A DNA stretch of 64,000 nt. Source: Phytophthora colocasiae (Eukaryota > Oomycota > Peronosporomycetes > Peronosporales > Peronosporaceae). The DNA lies in NCBI GenBank assembly GCA_018806915.1, contig JAGKQI010000025.1, positions 124,001 through 188,000 on the forward strand, in the 5' to 3' direction. The notes below the pieces were generated by a model. That model was not told the DNA's origin, did no database searches, and saw nothing but the letters and a program-made list of their open reading frames with translations. Below are positions 1-11,082 of the stretch, one piece after another. Numbering within the stretch: position 1 is the first letter of the stretch; every line of letters begins with the position of its first letter. The position numbers and the translations under genes were made by a program.

Positions 1-96
1 GGCAGGAGTTGATGAAAGGCTTCTGGAGATCAGTGATCAAGAGCCAGCCGAGAACAACTTTAGCGGTTGGTGGTATTTTGACACTGCATCGAATTC

Positions 97-1312
97 TCAC
101 GTGGTCGGAGATCGCTCGTATTTCGTGAGCTTCACTGAGGACACGTCACAACTTGGTAGTATTCGAGGGATTACACCGACAATTGCAGCACGTATTGCTG
201 GTGTCGGGACTGTTGAAATGACCACTGAAGTAAATGGCGAACAGAAGGTGATGTATCTGGAGGATGTTTTTTTACATTCCGGGAGCTGAATTTGGACTCT
301 TTTCACCCGGATTGGCACATGAACAAGGGTTTGACTTCACGTTTGATCATGACACTCAGGACTTCGCTATACTTTGGGAAGGAAGAGCCGTGGCTCTAGC
401 GAAGCCACAGAAGCAACTTGGGGTTTCTTAGGAGTGCATCAGGACAGTCAAGAGTGGAGCGGCCGGTTGATCGTCGTCCACTGGCAAATGTTACAGTAGC
501 CGATGGAGTTGGTACTTTGGCATTATGGCACGAGCGCATGTGTCATATTTGCCCTCAATATCTGAAAACTATGGTGGATAAGGGGCTAGTGAAGGGCATG
601 ATGCTGACCCAGCGTCACCGGGATATCTGCGATGCTTGTCACTTAGGAAAGCAGAAGAAGAAAGGTCACCGCAAGAAACTTGACAGAGCAACAAAATGGC
701 CGAATCAAGTGGTGTATGCGGACCTGTTAATCCCAGTAAGGACAATCGGACTCGGTATGAAGCCGTACTAGTTGTAATGGACGGATATTCTAGATTCGTG
801 AAAGTGTACTTGTTGACGAGCAAGGAGAGTCCCATTGTGAACAAGCACTTGCAGGAGTACATACTTTGGGCTGAGCGCCAAGCCGGACGGGATGGTGACG
901 GTGCTGATTACAAAGTGAAGCAAGTACTGACGGACAAAGGTGGTGAATTCATTAACAGAGGATGGAAAACTGGTACGCAAGGAGAGGAATTGAGCACATC
1001 CGTGTGGGTCCAAAGAGTTCACAGTTGAACTTGTGTGAACGAACTCATCAATCTTTGGTGGATATGATGAAAACCACGATGTTGCATGCAGGATTGCCTC
1101 GGAGCTTGTGGCCAGAAGCCCTACGGAATGCGGTATACGTGAAGAATCGAGTATACAATCGCGGGACTCAAGGAGTACCGTATGAGATGATGTTCGGGAT
1201 GAAACCTGACGTGCATCACATTCGAAAGTTTGGATCGTTGGCGTATGTACACGTGCCAGTGACATCGGGAAGACGCAAACATGACAACAATGCGAAGATT
1301 GGTTTGTGCTAG
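97..1312 (+). pseudogene. copia Pol: gag-pre-integrase and integrase core, frameshifted
   Basis: Read across frames, the segment shows a gag-pre-integrase / zinc-binding stretch at about 520-660 (LWHERMCH followed by CDACHLGKQKKKGH). The integrase core follows, with VMDGYSRFVKVY at about 775-810, LTDKGGEFI at about 925-955 and then the E-containing segment LNLCERTHQSL near 1025-1060. Together these give the D, D and E positions of a retroviral-type integrase that joins the cDNA ends to target DNA. The frame changes at about 700-770, again near 955-1020 and near 1300. These breaks make this a pseudogene; the parts are nevertheless clearly recognisable as copia. Confidence 0.85.
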
Positions 1313-3941
1313 GATATGAGGAGGATGTTGTAGGCTGTAAAGTTTACTTCCCAGAGGAGCACACCGCCAAGTTCGTGTCGGACCTACGTGTGGCTGAAGA
1401 TGTAGTGTACAAAGACCGTCATGATAATGCTGTAGACGAAGATGATCTGGAGTCGTTGCACTTCACACGGCGTGAAGATCAGGACGTCGAACAGGAAACC
1501 ATCTCGGAGCTGGAGATGGCTACATCCTGGACACAGTCCATGTTTAGCGAGCAAAACACCGAACGGTCTGTTGAGCTCGTGGGAGGCGAAATGGATGTAG
1601 TGGCTGACAGAGAGCTCGAGAAGGGCGTCAAGCATGTAGACACGATCTCGCAAGAACTGGAGACTCGGCAGGACGACGTTGGAAGCACAAGAGAACTTAG
1701 TAGAGAGGTTCTTGAACCCGAAATCGAGAGTGATGGTCACGGTGATGAAGCTTCACGTGGTGAGTCAGTTGTTGTTCGCAGTCTTAGTGCTTGCGTTCCG
1801 GAAAGTGATGTGGCAAGTGGTTCTGGAGATCAGAGAGCTGATGACAGTCCAGGAGATCAGAATGAAGACGTTGAATCTGTGGCGGGAACGCGTGGTTCAT
1901 CGGTAGCAGACAACGTGGAGGAGGATGAGGAAGAAGGATCGCTGGTTGATGACAACATTACTGTGGCAAGTGGGTTTTCGTTTGATGAGAAGATAATCTC
2001 AGTGGAAAATGACAACATGTCAAGTGCGATTGGACTTGAAGAGGACTTGGAAACAAGCAATTGGTTGGAGGATGAATTGAATGAGCATTACCATGTAGTT
2101 GTGGAGAAGGATAACGCACAAACCGTGGATGCTAGTGCTCAAATTACCCCAACTGCTGCCCGAGAAACTGGAAAACGTGCACACCGCGATGAAACTCAGT
2201 CAGAGGAGGATCGTGTTGAGCATGAGGCAGATAAACCAGAGGTGAAGAGGACTCGAACTGGACTTCGAGAGACGCATGAAAGACGTCGGCCTCAACGGTT
2301 TGATGACTTTGTTATGTGTGCTACGTCCTCACGGATCCTGGACGGAAACGGAAAGCCCTATTCGCGCATGTGAGGTGAAAATCCCCAGGAACAGACGTGA
2401 AGCACTACGGTCAAAGTGGGCAAACTATTGGCTGGAAGCAGAAACAGAAGAGATCGCTGCACTGAAAGCGAAGGGAGTTATCCAAGAGATTCCAAATGAG
2501 GAAATTCCTGAAGATGCTAAACCGGTGAGCACGATGTGGGTCTATGCATTGAAGTCGGATCACCAAGGATACGTGATCAGATTCAAGGCTCGAATTGTGG
2601 CGTTGGGGAATCACCAACGACCAGGCATTGACTTCAAGGAGACCTTCGCGCCTGTAGCCAGAATGGCATCGTTCCGACTGTTGTTGGGATTGGCTGCACT
2701 ACTGGAGTTAAAGGTTTATGGTGGAGACGTGAACACTGCCTACACTCAACGCCTGGCTAGAGATACGTCAGTATCTACACTCCATCAGTGGATATCCGTG
2801 CAGAGTGAATGGACATTCCTACGTTGTACTCAAGGCTCTATATGGACTAAGACAATCGGGTCGAGAATGGAACTCGGAACTAAATGATTGGTTCATCCAG
2901 CGTGGATACCAGAGATCGTTGACGGAGCCGTGTCTGTACTACCTGTTCGAGGATGACACGATTGTATACGTGTTAGTATACGTCGATGACATTTTAGTGG
3001 CAACAAACAGCAAGCAGTTCAAGGATCAGTTGTTCATGGACTTGGACAACACGTACGGTCTTAAGGATCAAGGGCTGTTGACACAGTACTTGGGTGTGGA
3101 AGTGACACACACTCCGGAGTACATCATGATCAACCAAGGCAAGTATGCAAGAGAGATTCTGGGAAAGTTGGGTTTTGAGAATGCTCACGCAGTGGGGAAT
3201 CCAATGGAAGTAAACTCCCGGCTTATACCTCTTGGAGAGAAGGAGTGTGCTGACAGCAGCTTTCCGTACCGTGAGGCTGTTGGCATGCTCATGTACCTGG
3301 CTACTAGTACCAGGCCGGACCTGGCTTTCGTCTTGGGCCAGCTGAGTCGCTTCGTGGCGAATCCTTCGTCGAAGCATATTGGGACTCTAAAGAGAGTGTT
3401 GCGCTACTTGGCAGGGACTCTAGACTATGGTATTAAGTACGAGAAGAAGAACAACTCAAAGGAGTTGGTGTTGCAGGGCTACTGCGACAGTGATTGGGCT
3501 AACGACCCAGATCAAAGGAAGAGCACCACTGGATTCGTGTTTACGCTTGCTAGTGGAGCTGTAGCGTGGATGTCACGACGGCAATCTGTCATTGCTTTGT
3601 CGACCGCAGAGGCGGAGTACATTGCAGCGTGCGAGGCCACGATGGAGGCGGTTGCTGGGAAAAATGTTTTACAGGAGCTTTTACCGCAGCATAAGGTGAA
3701 ACTGCGTGTGGGAATTGACAATCAAGCGGCTCACGTGATGGCAACTAATCCTACCTACAGCAGACGCACTCGCCACATTGAATTGCGGTGGCATTACGTT
3801 CGGGAACAAGTGCAAAAGGGCACTGTGGAGTTGCACAAGGTGAAGGGTGAAACGAACCCGGCTGACACGTTCACCAAGCCTCTTGACAAGAAGCGACTGA
3901 AAATGTTGTTGCAAATTGCAGGGATTGGAGAAGCAGAGTAG
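1306..3941 (+). pseudogene. copia Pol: integrase tail, reverse transcriptase and RNase H
   Basis: The first ~355 codons are an acidic, low-complexity linker after the integrase. The reverse transcriptase follows at about 2350-3200: TFAPVARMASFR, then ALYGLRQSGREW, then the catalytic YVDD box in VLVYVDDILVATN (about 2965-3000). RNase H follows at about 3475-3900, with YCDSDWANDP, ALSTAEAEYIA and the terminal TRHIELRWHYVREQV and NPADTFTKPL motifs typical of copia elements. Frameshifts lie near 2340 and 2745; from 2745 to the stop at 3939-3941 the frame is open. The enzyme would copy the element RNA to cDNA in virus-like particles, but this copy is broken upstream. Confidence 0.9.
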
Positions 3942-3987
3942 TCGAAGACCCGTGTTCGACCTCGAAAACCGATCTTCGAGAAGGGCG

Positions 3988-4193
3988 TGTTGGATTGTGC
4001 ATCGAGACCTGGCGCAGTTTGAAGAAAGATTGAGCAGCAGGGAACCAGGTCGCTGTATGAGAGAGGGCAAAGGCCCATGAGTGTTGGTCAGTGCTCTGGT
4101 AGGAGCAACTAACACCAAGTAATTCAGTCTTCATATTTCTCCCTATTCATCAGGAGCTCGTCGGAGCTATTGCAGCTTGTCGGAATCACAACA
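3988..4193 (+). repeat. copia 3' LTR (206 bp)
   Basis: The LTR begins TGTTGGATTG just after a purine-rich stretch (3977-3987) and ends GAATCACAACA. The TGTTG and CAACA ends form the short inverted repeat expected of an LTR. The 5' LTR is not in the window, so the boundary rests on the terminal dinucleotides and its position after the RNase H stop. Confidence 0.75.
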
Positions 4194-4468
4194 ATACCCC
4201 CCACGCAATGGGAAAGAGGTGGCAATTTGTGGCGATCAAGTTGAATCTCCATCGTCTGGGGGACTTCAGTCTCCGCCAACGTTGGATTATGTTGAAATCA
4301 GAACCACCAAAGTCTGATCGTGTGTTGAAGACATCTCCGCAGTGGGGGATATGGTGGCTTGAGAAGGGTACGCAGTAACAGTGTCAAATGATCAGCAAAT
4401 GTATTTTTTTTTGACATCACTTGTTGAGAATGTTAGCAAGTAACGAATGTAGAAGTAGTTACCTGAAA

Positions 4469-5224
4469 TTAAACTACGCAAGTGTCCATCATACCAACAT
4501 ATCCAGCCGCTTGAGCATTAACTTCTTCGCACGTTTTCGGGGTTTGGATCTCATCTCCTCTGCTAGAGTAGACACAACCATTGTGTGGGGGGTACATCAC
4601 GTAAAGAACCACCTGAGCAATACAAACCAACATTCCGATCGCATTCGGCACCATTACGAATACGTCGTCGTCGGCAATAGCGAAAATGGTCCATACGCTG
4701 GTGTTCGTTAAGAAGATGGCGCTGATGATGATCGGCAACGTCGTGGCGTCTCTGGTCTCGACCACCTTCTTTATCGTCTCCAAAGGAGAAGCGTACAGCA
4801 CCAAACTCACGATGTCGCTCAGGACACCCAGGACCTTCTCCACGGAGTTTTCCGACTGGTTTGTAACGTCACTCGTCCCGAGGATGTAATAAAGTGTGTA
4901 AACTGCCATCGCAACGAAGGCAACAGCACAGACTTTGTGGATATGTACGCGGTCGTTGCTCCAACGGTAGTAAACGCCTCCAAAGATGAGAGAAGTGAGC
5001 ATTCCGAAGCAGCAGTTCGCAAAAAGCGGTAGGAAATTCTCCACGAGGTAGGCGTACAGGACCCACACGTAGCAGTTGCAAAAGATCATGACCACCGGGA
5101 GGATGGAGGAGACGCCAGTCGATCGGGTCTTGAGGATTTTCCAGTAGTCCGGTGCCGGTGAGACAGCGACGAGGACTGCTGTAATGGTGGAGATCACGCG
5201 CATGACATCGAGGAAGCTGACCAT
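4469..5224 (-). CDS. SWEET-1, MtN3/saliva sugar transporter, intact
   Basis: The 251-residue product is the usual size for a eukaryotic SWEET, a plasma- or endomembrane facilitator that moves mono- or disaccharides down their gradient. It has seven hydrophobic segments arranged as two three-helix MtN3 repeats (about residues 8-95 and 130-215) joined by one linker helix. Visible family marks are VSPAPDYWKI after helix 1, CNCYVWVLYAYLVENF in helix 2, SPLETIKKVVETRDATTLP before the second repeat and VPNAIGMLVCIAQVVLYV in the last helix, with the PNxxG...Q pattern. No intron is seen. It lies head to head with the ACS gene, 530 bp away. The decayed SWEET-12 is its closest relative here by eye. Confidence 0.93.
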   Translation of the reverse strand: MVSFLDVMRVISTITAVLVAVSPAPDYWKILKTRSTGVSSILPVVMIFCNCYVWVLYAYLVENFLPLFANCCFGMLTSLIFGGVYYRWSNDRVHIHKVCAVAFVAMAVYTLYYILGTSDVTNQSENSVEKVLGVLSDIVSLVLYASPLETIKKVVETRDATTLPIIISAIFLTNTSVWTIFAIADDDVFVMVPNAIGMLVCIAQVVLYVMYPPHNGCVYSSRGDEIQTPKTCEEVNAQAAGYVGMMDTCVV

Positions 5225-5753
5225 GGTTGAACTGGAACAGTTGGTAAAGACTCTTCAAAATTGAAAAGGTAGTTCGTTCTTCTTCTGCTTGGACAGAGGA
5301 GATTTGGGCCATCTTACCTGAGTGGATGGATGCACTTTTAAGCAACGAAGACGTGCCAGTATGAGCGAGCGACACCTGTGAACGCTAGTACATCATACAC
5401 CACGCCATCAAATGATACCTTGACAATTAACTTGAGCCATCGTCGTGCGCGTTATCAATATTGCCACTTCGGAACACGTGTCAGTTCATCGGTGGAGCTC
5501 CACTGCGTCGATCGCCCCACTCATTAAAGTTGACTCTGAATATTCTCATGTAGCTTTGTCTTTTGATGGCGTGGCACAAACCGTTCCTTGTGCATCAAAG
5601 ACTAAAAACGTTCGATCTCCAACACTCTTCAATGCTAGCGGTCTAGACAAGTTGCATCTGTAGTTCTAGGTTCAAGTCCAGGCGTGAATAATAGCTTCGT
5701 CGATTGCTGGGACAACTGGCCCTGCGCCACTCCGTTACAATCGAATTCGCGCC
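5225..5753. other. divergent intergenic region between SWEET-1 and ACS
   Basis: No coding sequence is recognised. The region should hold both divergent promoters. On the minus strand, TTTTCAATTTTGAAG at about 5253-5267 resembles an oomycete initiator region upstream of the SWEET-1 start; this is a visual match only. Confidence 0.4.
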
Positions 5754-6723
5754 ATGAGAGACAGCACGGGTTCCTCCAGCGCCGCAGGGGTGTACCCCAT
5801 CGATGCTGCAGTCGCCAAACAGGCGCATATCAAGAGTTTGGAACAGTATGAAGCCATGTACAAGAGCTCACTCGAGAACCCTGAGCAATTCTGGGGAGAT
5901 CTCGCTCGAGAGAATCTCCTGTGGTTCCGAGACTTTGACCAAACCGTGACCGGTAGCGTCAGCAAAGGAGATGTGGCCTGGTTCCTCAATGGTCTCATCA
6001 ACGTGAGTGTCAACTGTATCGACCGTCACGTCAAGACACACCCGGACAAGACCGCCATCATTTGGGAAGCGGACGAGATCGACCAGGCCGGAAGATCTCG
6101 TACGCGGAGCTATTGGCAGAGACCTGTCGCGTCGCCAACGCTATGAAACACGCTGGAGTGAGGAAAGGAGACACTGTCGCCATGTACATACCGATGATCC
6201 CCGAGACGGTCTTCGTCATGCTCGCGTGTACCCGAATCGGAGCCGTTCACAACATGGTTTTTGCCGGTTTATCGGCTGAGGCGCTGCGAAGTCGTGTCAT
6301 TGACGCTCGAGCGCAGTGGATCTTCACTGCAGACGAAGGTCGACGTGGCGGACGTACGTTGCCTCTCAAACAGACCGTCGATACTGCGATCCAAAACCTC
6401 GACTTTGTTCGCAACGTGTTCGTGTTCAAACGTACTCACAATGACGTCGAGATGCATCCAGACATTGATATCGACATGGAGAAGGAACTAGCTCGTCATC
6501 GCCCGTACTGCGTCGCAGAGTTCATGAACGCTGAAGATCTCATGTTCATCTTGTACACGTCCGGATCTACTGGTACCCCCAAGGGTATTGCACACACCAC
6601 TGGTGGTTACTTGCTGTACGCCTTGTTGACAGCTAAATACGCGTTCGATATACACGACAACGACGTGTTGGCGTGTGTTGCCGACTGCGGGTGGATCACA
6701 GGCCACTCGTACGTTGCGTATGG
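5754..6723 (+). pseudogene. ACS: acetyl-CoA synthetase, N-terminal half (split by retrotransposon)
   Basis: ACS activates acetate with ATP and CoA to acetyl-CoA. The ACS N-terminal domain is seen (ENPEQFWGDLARENLLWFRD), then the adenylate-forming domain with VAMYIPMIPETVFVML, AVHNMVFAGLSAEALRSRV and the ATP-binding signature YTSGSTGTPKGIAHTTGGYL at about 6554-6610. WITGHSYVAYG then ends exactly at the insertion. A one-base loss near 6088 shifts the frame between WEADEIDQ and RKISYAELLAE. The remainder continues at 12425. The start at 5754 gives a normal-length N terminus. The gene is broken twice, by the frameshift and by the insertion, so this copy should be inactive. Confidence 0.92.
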
Positions 6724-6870
6724 TGAGCATCCGGAGGATGCTTCGTTTTCCGGATCAATCGATATGAGTTTCAAGTGTATAGTTAGGATCAGAACCCAGG
6801 ACGTCAGCAACGGACAGAACGCCGAGAGTCTACAGGAGGCTCACTTTCCAGTTTTCTGTCTGCCGATAAC
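6724..6870 (+). repeat. A1 split direct repeat of YR element copy 1
   Basis: These 147 bases, from TGAGCATCCGG to CTGCCGATAAC, recur at 12190-12336 with one substitution noticed (near 6774). They also recur, inverted, near 15005-15150 and 18838-18981. They contain a short self-complementary start (GCATCCGGAGGATGC). Confidence 0.9.
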
Positions 6871-6907
6871 AAGCCCAAGAGTCTCAATCACCGTCGTTTC
6901 CAAACGC

Positions 6908-7210
6908 ATGCCTACTCTAACCGCGGGAGACATTGCCTTCGTGGGCCCTACGCACGTGCCTTCACTCGAAAACTTCACTTATGTGCGCGTAACGAAGGTT
7001 CATGGGACATCGGCTACTGTAAGACGCACTGGACCAGACAGCTCCGAGGAGAGCCCAGAGTTTGATGTCAAGGTCTCCTCCCTACGCCATCGTATCGTTG
7101 GTGACGATGAAACCGAGCACTGGCCGGGAACCTACGTAGGCCACCCGACCAGACGAGCGGAGAAAGTAGTGATCAGTGGGCTTACGGATTGGTTACCGGG
7201 TACAGCATGA
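6908..7210 (+). CDS. small ORF of the YR element (100 aa), function unknown
   Basis: This 100-residue frame begins MPTLTAGDIAFVG and ends DWLPGTA. It is also open in inverted copy 2 (18495-18797) and is disturbed by a one-base loss in copy 3, so it is probably a genuine part of the element rather than chance. No domain is recognised; the protein is moderately acidic with no membrane segment. Its stop overlaps the next start as ATGA (7207-7210), an arrangement that would suit termination-reinitiation. It may be the N-terminal part of the gag region. Confidence 0.5.
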   Translation: MPTLTAGDIAFVGPTHVPSLENFTYVRVTKVHGTSATVRRTGPDSSEESPEFDVKVSSLRHRIVGDDETEHWPGTYVGHPTRRAEKVVISGLTDWLPGTA

Positions 7211-7955
7211 ACGCTAAATTAGCCCAACTACATGTACAATGCGGTACCTCATCTCTCCGGGTTGGTCTAACGACCCTCCAGCAATAATCGCTGTTGACCG
7301 GCTCAACTACGCTCTACAAACCGGCGCTTCCCTCAATGTGAGTGACCTTAAACGCGCTTGAACTACTGGATCGCCAGAACGAGGTCATTGTGGCATGTGG
7401 AAAAAGCAGGTCCGGACTCCCAGTAAGCGTGACGTCGACGATGTTAAGCGTGCCGCTCAACCCTGAGGAAATTCCACCAAACCCGACACACTGGAAATTG
7501 TATCAGTCCGCCGGCAACACATTGTCGAGCTCGACGGACGTAGTGGTAACCCAACTGATGTTTTTACAGATACGCAGGCCACCTCGGATGCAGAGCAGTT
7601 AGGATCTTCACCCGACATGACTAACAATGTTAACCTCGCTTTTAGTGATTCAGATGACGAAGGTAAAACAGAGGACCAAGTTTTACAGCGAGAAGACATC
7701 AACAGTGTCCGCCTCCAGAACCGATCGCTTCACAAGCGGTTCCGCCCAAATCCACCAGAAGAACGATACGACCTTATCCTGGACCAGGTCGACATCCCTG
7801 TGCTGCAGACAACCGGTGAAGCTCAAGCCTCAGCGTTTCGCCCCTCGGCTATGGAGAAGTTCGTTCACGACGCAGTTGTTCACCCTTCACTACTCGGTAA
7901 GAACCCGCAATTTGTTATTGAATCTGCGCAACAAGGACCCCGGACCAGGTTTTAG
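7207..7955 (+). pseudogene. YR element second ORF (gag region, N-terminal part), broken
   Basis: The frame starts MNAKLAQLHVQCG at the ATGA overlap. In copies 2 and 3 it stays open for about 200 codons. In copy 1 an extra base near 7340 and changes near 7480 split it into pieces, the last at 7617-7955. The central part carries an acidic run (FSDSDDEGKTEDQ) followed by basic KRFRPNPPEERYD. The first ~60 residues have a retropepsin-like feel (a hydrophobic strand followed by TGASLN), but that is too weak to name. The role is presumed structural or Gag-like. Confidence 0.55.
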
Positions 7956-7974
7956 CGACCCCAGTGCTACGACT

Positions 7975-8899
7975 CGCGTACGATCTCAGCTTTGGCATCA
8001 GAGGTTTTGTCAGTGATGCATTTCCGGCGTTTCATTCAAGAACTTGAGCCGCACTCGTCAATGACGGGCATCAACATGACGAACTTCGGACGGTCGAATG
8101 CACTTCAGCCGGCTTCCCACCTTCCTGCCTCCGAGATATTGCCGACGCTTTCGAGACGCTGCTCTTCTTTGCCCAAGGATTCTACAACAACACTGTCTAT
8201 TGTTTTATCAAGACTGGTGCGGAGTTCATATCAAGGAGGTCAGTGCTCTCAAATCCCGACATGGCCACGTGCAACATGCTGGTCCACTGGGTCAACTCTA
8301 AACTCGGGAAGTTCCGCAGTGAGATCATTGCGTCAAATCTCCAGGCAGCAGTGCAAGTTGGACTCGAGTTCACCAGAAAGGATGACCATCTGATGGAACT
8401 TTACGAAGTCCTTCACCAAAAGCAGATAACAGCTCAGGTATTACCGAAACAGCAACGAGGACCAACGGCGAGCAGACCAAACCCCGTACGCACAGCAAAA
8501 CGACCCACTGTTCCTCGCGAGCTGCTCGACATGTTGCCTAAACAAGGCGACAAGACACTGTGTATGCGCTACTTGTCGAAGAAAAGGTGCACGGGACCAA
8601 CTCAGGGTCAATGCTTCGACCCTAAACGGGCGCATTTCAAGCCCCTCGCACTACCTGTCGACGCTAAGGCCTACATCGACAACAATTTCCAGCGTACTAG
8701 CGTCAGAGTTTGCCGATCTGTGACACCAAACCGCTGCTCCAGATCCGGTATGTCACCGACAGATCAATCAGCCATCGCTACATGTCGGTTGTGGGCAGTA
8801 TCGGTTCTCAACAGCGGGAGTACATGCTTCCGAAGCAGACCGCTACAACGTGAGAGTACAGGCTCTTACGTCTCAGACTTCAGGAGTACAGGCTCTTGA
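7975..8899 (+). pseudogene. YR element Gag-like protein with Cys/His motif, frameshifted
   Basis: The intact form is in copy 2 (16982-17740, 252 residues). Recognisable pieces are LAYDLSFGIRG, a helical core (IADAFETLLFFAQGFYNN ... MATCNMLVHWVNSKLGKF) and a C-terminal C-x8-C-x7-C-x6-H cluster (CMRYLSKKRC through CFDPKRAH). Such clusters occur in Gag proteins of YR retroelements and are presumed to bind RNA. In copy 1 the frame shifts at about 8010 and near 8110-8300, so the protein is broken. The 36-bp repeat array follows directly. Confidence 0.65.
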
Positions 8900-9095
8900 A
8901 AATTCAACTCAGACTTCAGGAGTACATGCTCTTGAAAATTCAACTCAGACTTCATGAGTACAGGCTCTTGAAAATACAACTCTGACTTCAGGAGCACAGG
9001 CTCTTGAAAATTCAACTCAGATTTCAGGAGTACAGGCTCTTGAAAAATACAACTCAGACTTCAGGAGTACAGGCTCTTGAACATACAATTCAGAC
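8852..9095 (+). repeat. 36-bp tandem repeat array inside YR element
   Basis: About seven imperfect copies of a 36-base unit (GAGTACAGGCTCTTGAAAAT plus TCAACTCAGACTTCAG) lie between the gag-like and RT regions. The unit is a multiple of three and would encode a 12-residue repeat around VQALENSTQTSG, with at least one stop in copy 1 (TCATGAG near 8955). The same array is present in inverted copy 2 at about 16618-16845. Confidence 0.9.
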
Positions 9096-9099
9096 TGTC

Positions 9100-10437
9100 C
9101 AGCCAGCAATACCAGCAGATGCGTTATTCCTCCAGCAAGGGAAGGATGCACTTGACAGTTTTAATCGGACTCAGACGGCCATAAGGCAAGCCTCAGTAGC
9201 AGAGCGAGACGAGGCCTTTCGCCAATTCGCCGAACGCTACGGCGTGCAGTTACCGAACACAAACGCTGTGCAACATGGAGAACTTGACAAACAGCGTATC
9301 AGTGCAGTATCCAGAGTAGCACGACGCTCTGGTTTTAGACCTGGCTCAGTTTGTGAGAGTTTATCGGCATCAGACACGAACCGACCCCAGGCCGAACAAG
9401 GATTTATTCGAACTGACCGTCTCCACCAGACCGGAGCTCCACCAGCTCACCACCCAGTGGAACTTAATCGTTCGGCATGGTGTCATACCCGCGTGGAAAC
9501 CAAACAGACCAGCCAGGCAGCGCTCGCGACCGTTTAACCATAAAATTTCAGCCGCCCATTGCCAGCAAGTACGAGATCACATCTTCAAAGGCCAACAAGA
9601 AGGACGCTATCTCGTCGTGGAAGCAGATCTACTGGAATCAGTGGCCTGAAATCTACATCAGCCCGGTCGGAGTCACAGAAAAAGCACAATCACTGGCAGC
9701 GATCCGGGTCATCAATGACTACTCATACCCACCCGATGCCTCTGTCAACGACTTTATTGATCGAAGTACATTTCGGAGATTTCATACAACCCCCTCGCGA
9801 CATTGCGCGTCGGATTTTCGAGCTGCGAACCCGATTTCCCGATCATGTGATTTTGATAATGCTTGGCGATGTTTCGGGTGCATTTCGACACATTCCTGTA
9901 GCAGCAGACCACGTTCACATGTTCGGTTTTCAGTTTGACGGGTACATCGTGATCGACTTAGCCTGCGGATTTGGCTGGTGTGGATCTCCAGCGTTTTACG
10001 CGGTAGCAGGATCACTGATAAATTACTTGTACCAGCAGCAACGGCCACAGCGATCTCTGTCACCGCTCGATTCGACCTGCTTCGTGGGGAATTATTGGTG
10101 CGACGACCACACGTGCCTCGAAATCGACACAGGAACCCGGTGTGCGGAAGCAAACTGGGCACTGCGGAAGGCAATGGCGACACTGGGACCCACAGCCGTA
10201 AACGAAAAGAAATTCACAGGATGGTCAACCGAGCTCAAGGCTCTCGGCTTGATGTGGAATACGGTGTCTGGAACGGTGGCGGTTCCCGATGATAAAATTG
10301 CCAAAGCACGACTACGCATTCAAGAACTCCTCCACACCAACGAATCCACGCTCTCAGCCATCAACAAATTATTAGGGAGTCTTCGCTACGTTTCAACATG
10401 CTTTCCGCCGGCCCGGGCATTCTATCAAAATCTCTAA
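9100..10437 (+). pseudogene. YR element reverse transcriptase
   Basis: The N-terminal extension (about 9100-9540) is helical and charged. The RT palm is seen from about 9700: AIRVINDYSYPPDASVND, then LGDVSGAFRHIPV with the first catalytic Asp (about 9862-9895), then DLACGFGWCGSPAFYAV and the catalytic pair in NYWCDDHTCLEID (about 10090-10125). The box is WCDD instead of the common Y-x-DD, but both aspartates are kept. Frameshifts near 9345, 9640, 9685 and 9785 break the frame; 9559-10437 is open for most of the palm. The enzyme would copy the element RNA. Confidence 0.8.
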
Positions 10438-11035
10438 GTGTTTGCGACTACATTTCCACGTCCTCACATTCACCGCCAACTACCCAAAGACGTCCGCGAA
10501 GATTTGATATGGTATCTAGCCGTACTTGCTCAAGTGAAGATATTTAACTCCATTCCAGTGGAACACTTCGCACAGCTTCTGCCACCGTCGCGCCACGTCT
10601 TCATGGACGCTTCCGACACTGGTGTCTGCGTACTGGAACCACAGCTCAAGCAGTTCACGTACAATTCAGCAAAGCGGTAAAACAAACATTTGCCGCCACG
10701 AAAACACACAATTCGATCAATGTCCGCGAACTGATGGGGCCTACCCTCGCAGTACTCCATTGGGGTCCAAGGTGGACATCAACAGGGCGTGACAAAACTC
10801 ACGTCCGAATGTGGATCGACAATACCAGTGCAGTTGCTTGGCTGGAAAAACGTGCAAGTCAACATCCAATAGCACGAGCTTACAACAGGCTCATTTCCTT
10901 GGCAGAATTCCAACACTCATTCTCATGTTCTGCAGCACACATACCAGGGGACAACAATACGATGGCGGACGCTGGATCCAGGGCTTGGAGCGCAGATCAT
11001 TCATATACACTCTGTGGACTAACTTATCCAATTCC
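10438..11035 (+). pseudogene. YR element RNase H
   Basis: After a stop at 10435-10437 the sequence continues with VFATTFPRPHIHRQLPKDV and then an RNase H-like fold: VFMDASDTGVCVLEP (first Asp), INVRELMGPTLAVLHWG (Glu), HVRMWIDNTSAVAWLEK (Asp) and IPGDNNTMADAGSR (final Asp). This order of acidic residues is the RNase H signature of DIRS/Ngaro-type elements. The frame changes near 10680 and again near 10730-10800, so several pieces are needed to read it. Confidence 0.75.
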
Positions 11036-11082
11036 TGGACACAGATACATATTCTTCCGCCGTTCGACGATCTCTTGAGTCT

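Larger units (their letters stand above)
1..4193 (+). mobile_element. Ty1/copia LTR retrotransposon, 3' part with one LTR, decayed
   Basis: The domain order gag-pre-integrase, integrase, reverse transcriptase, RNase H is that of Ty1/copia (Pseudoviridae-type) elements. The element enters from the left edge, so its 5' LTR and gag are outside the window. The coding sequence is broken by several frameshifts (near 770, 1020, 1310, 2340 and 2745), so this copy cannot make a single Gag-Pol polyprotein. It ends in an LTR at 3988-4193. The target duplication cannot be checked without the left flank. Confidence 0.9.

Noticed and set aside
5640..5690. tRNA-like T-loop (GGTTCAAGTCC) with a TAGC box upstream
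   Set aside because: The T stem has a mismatch, the acceptor arms do not pair and the spacing from the A-box-like part is too short for a tRNA.
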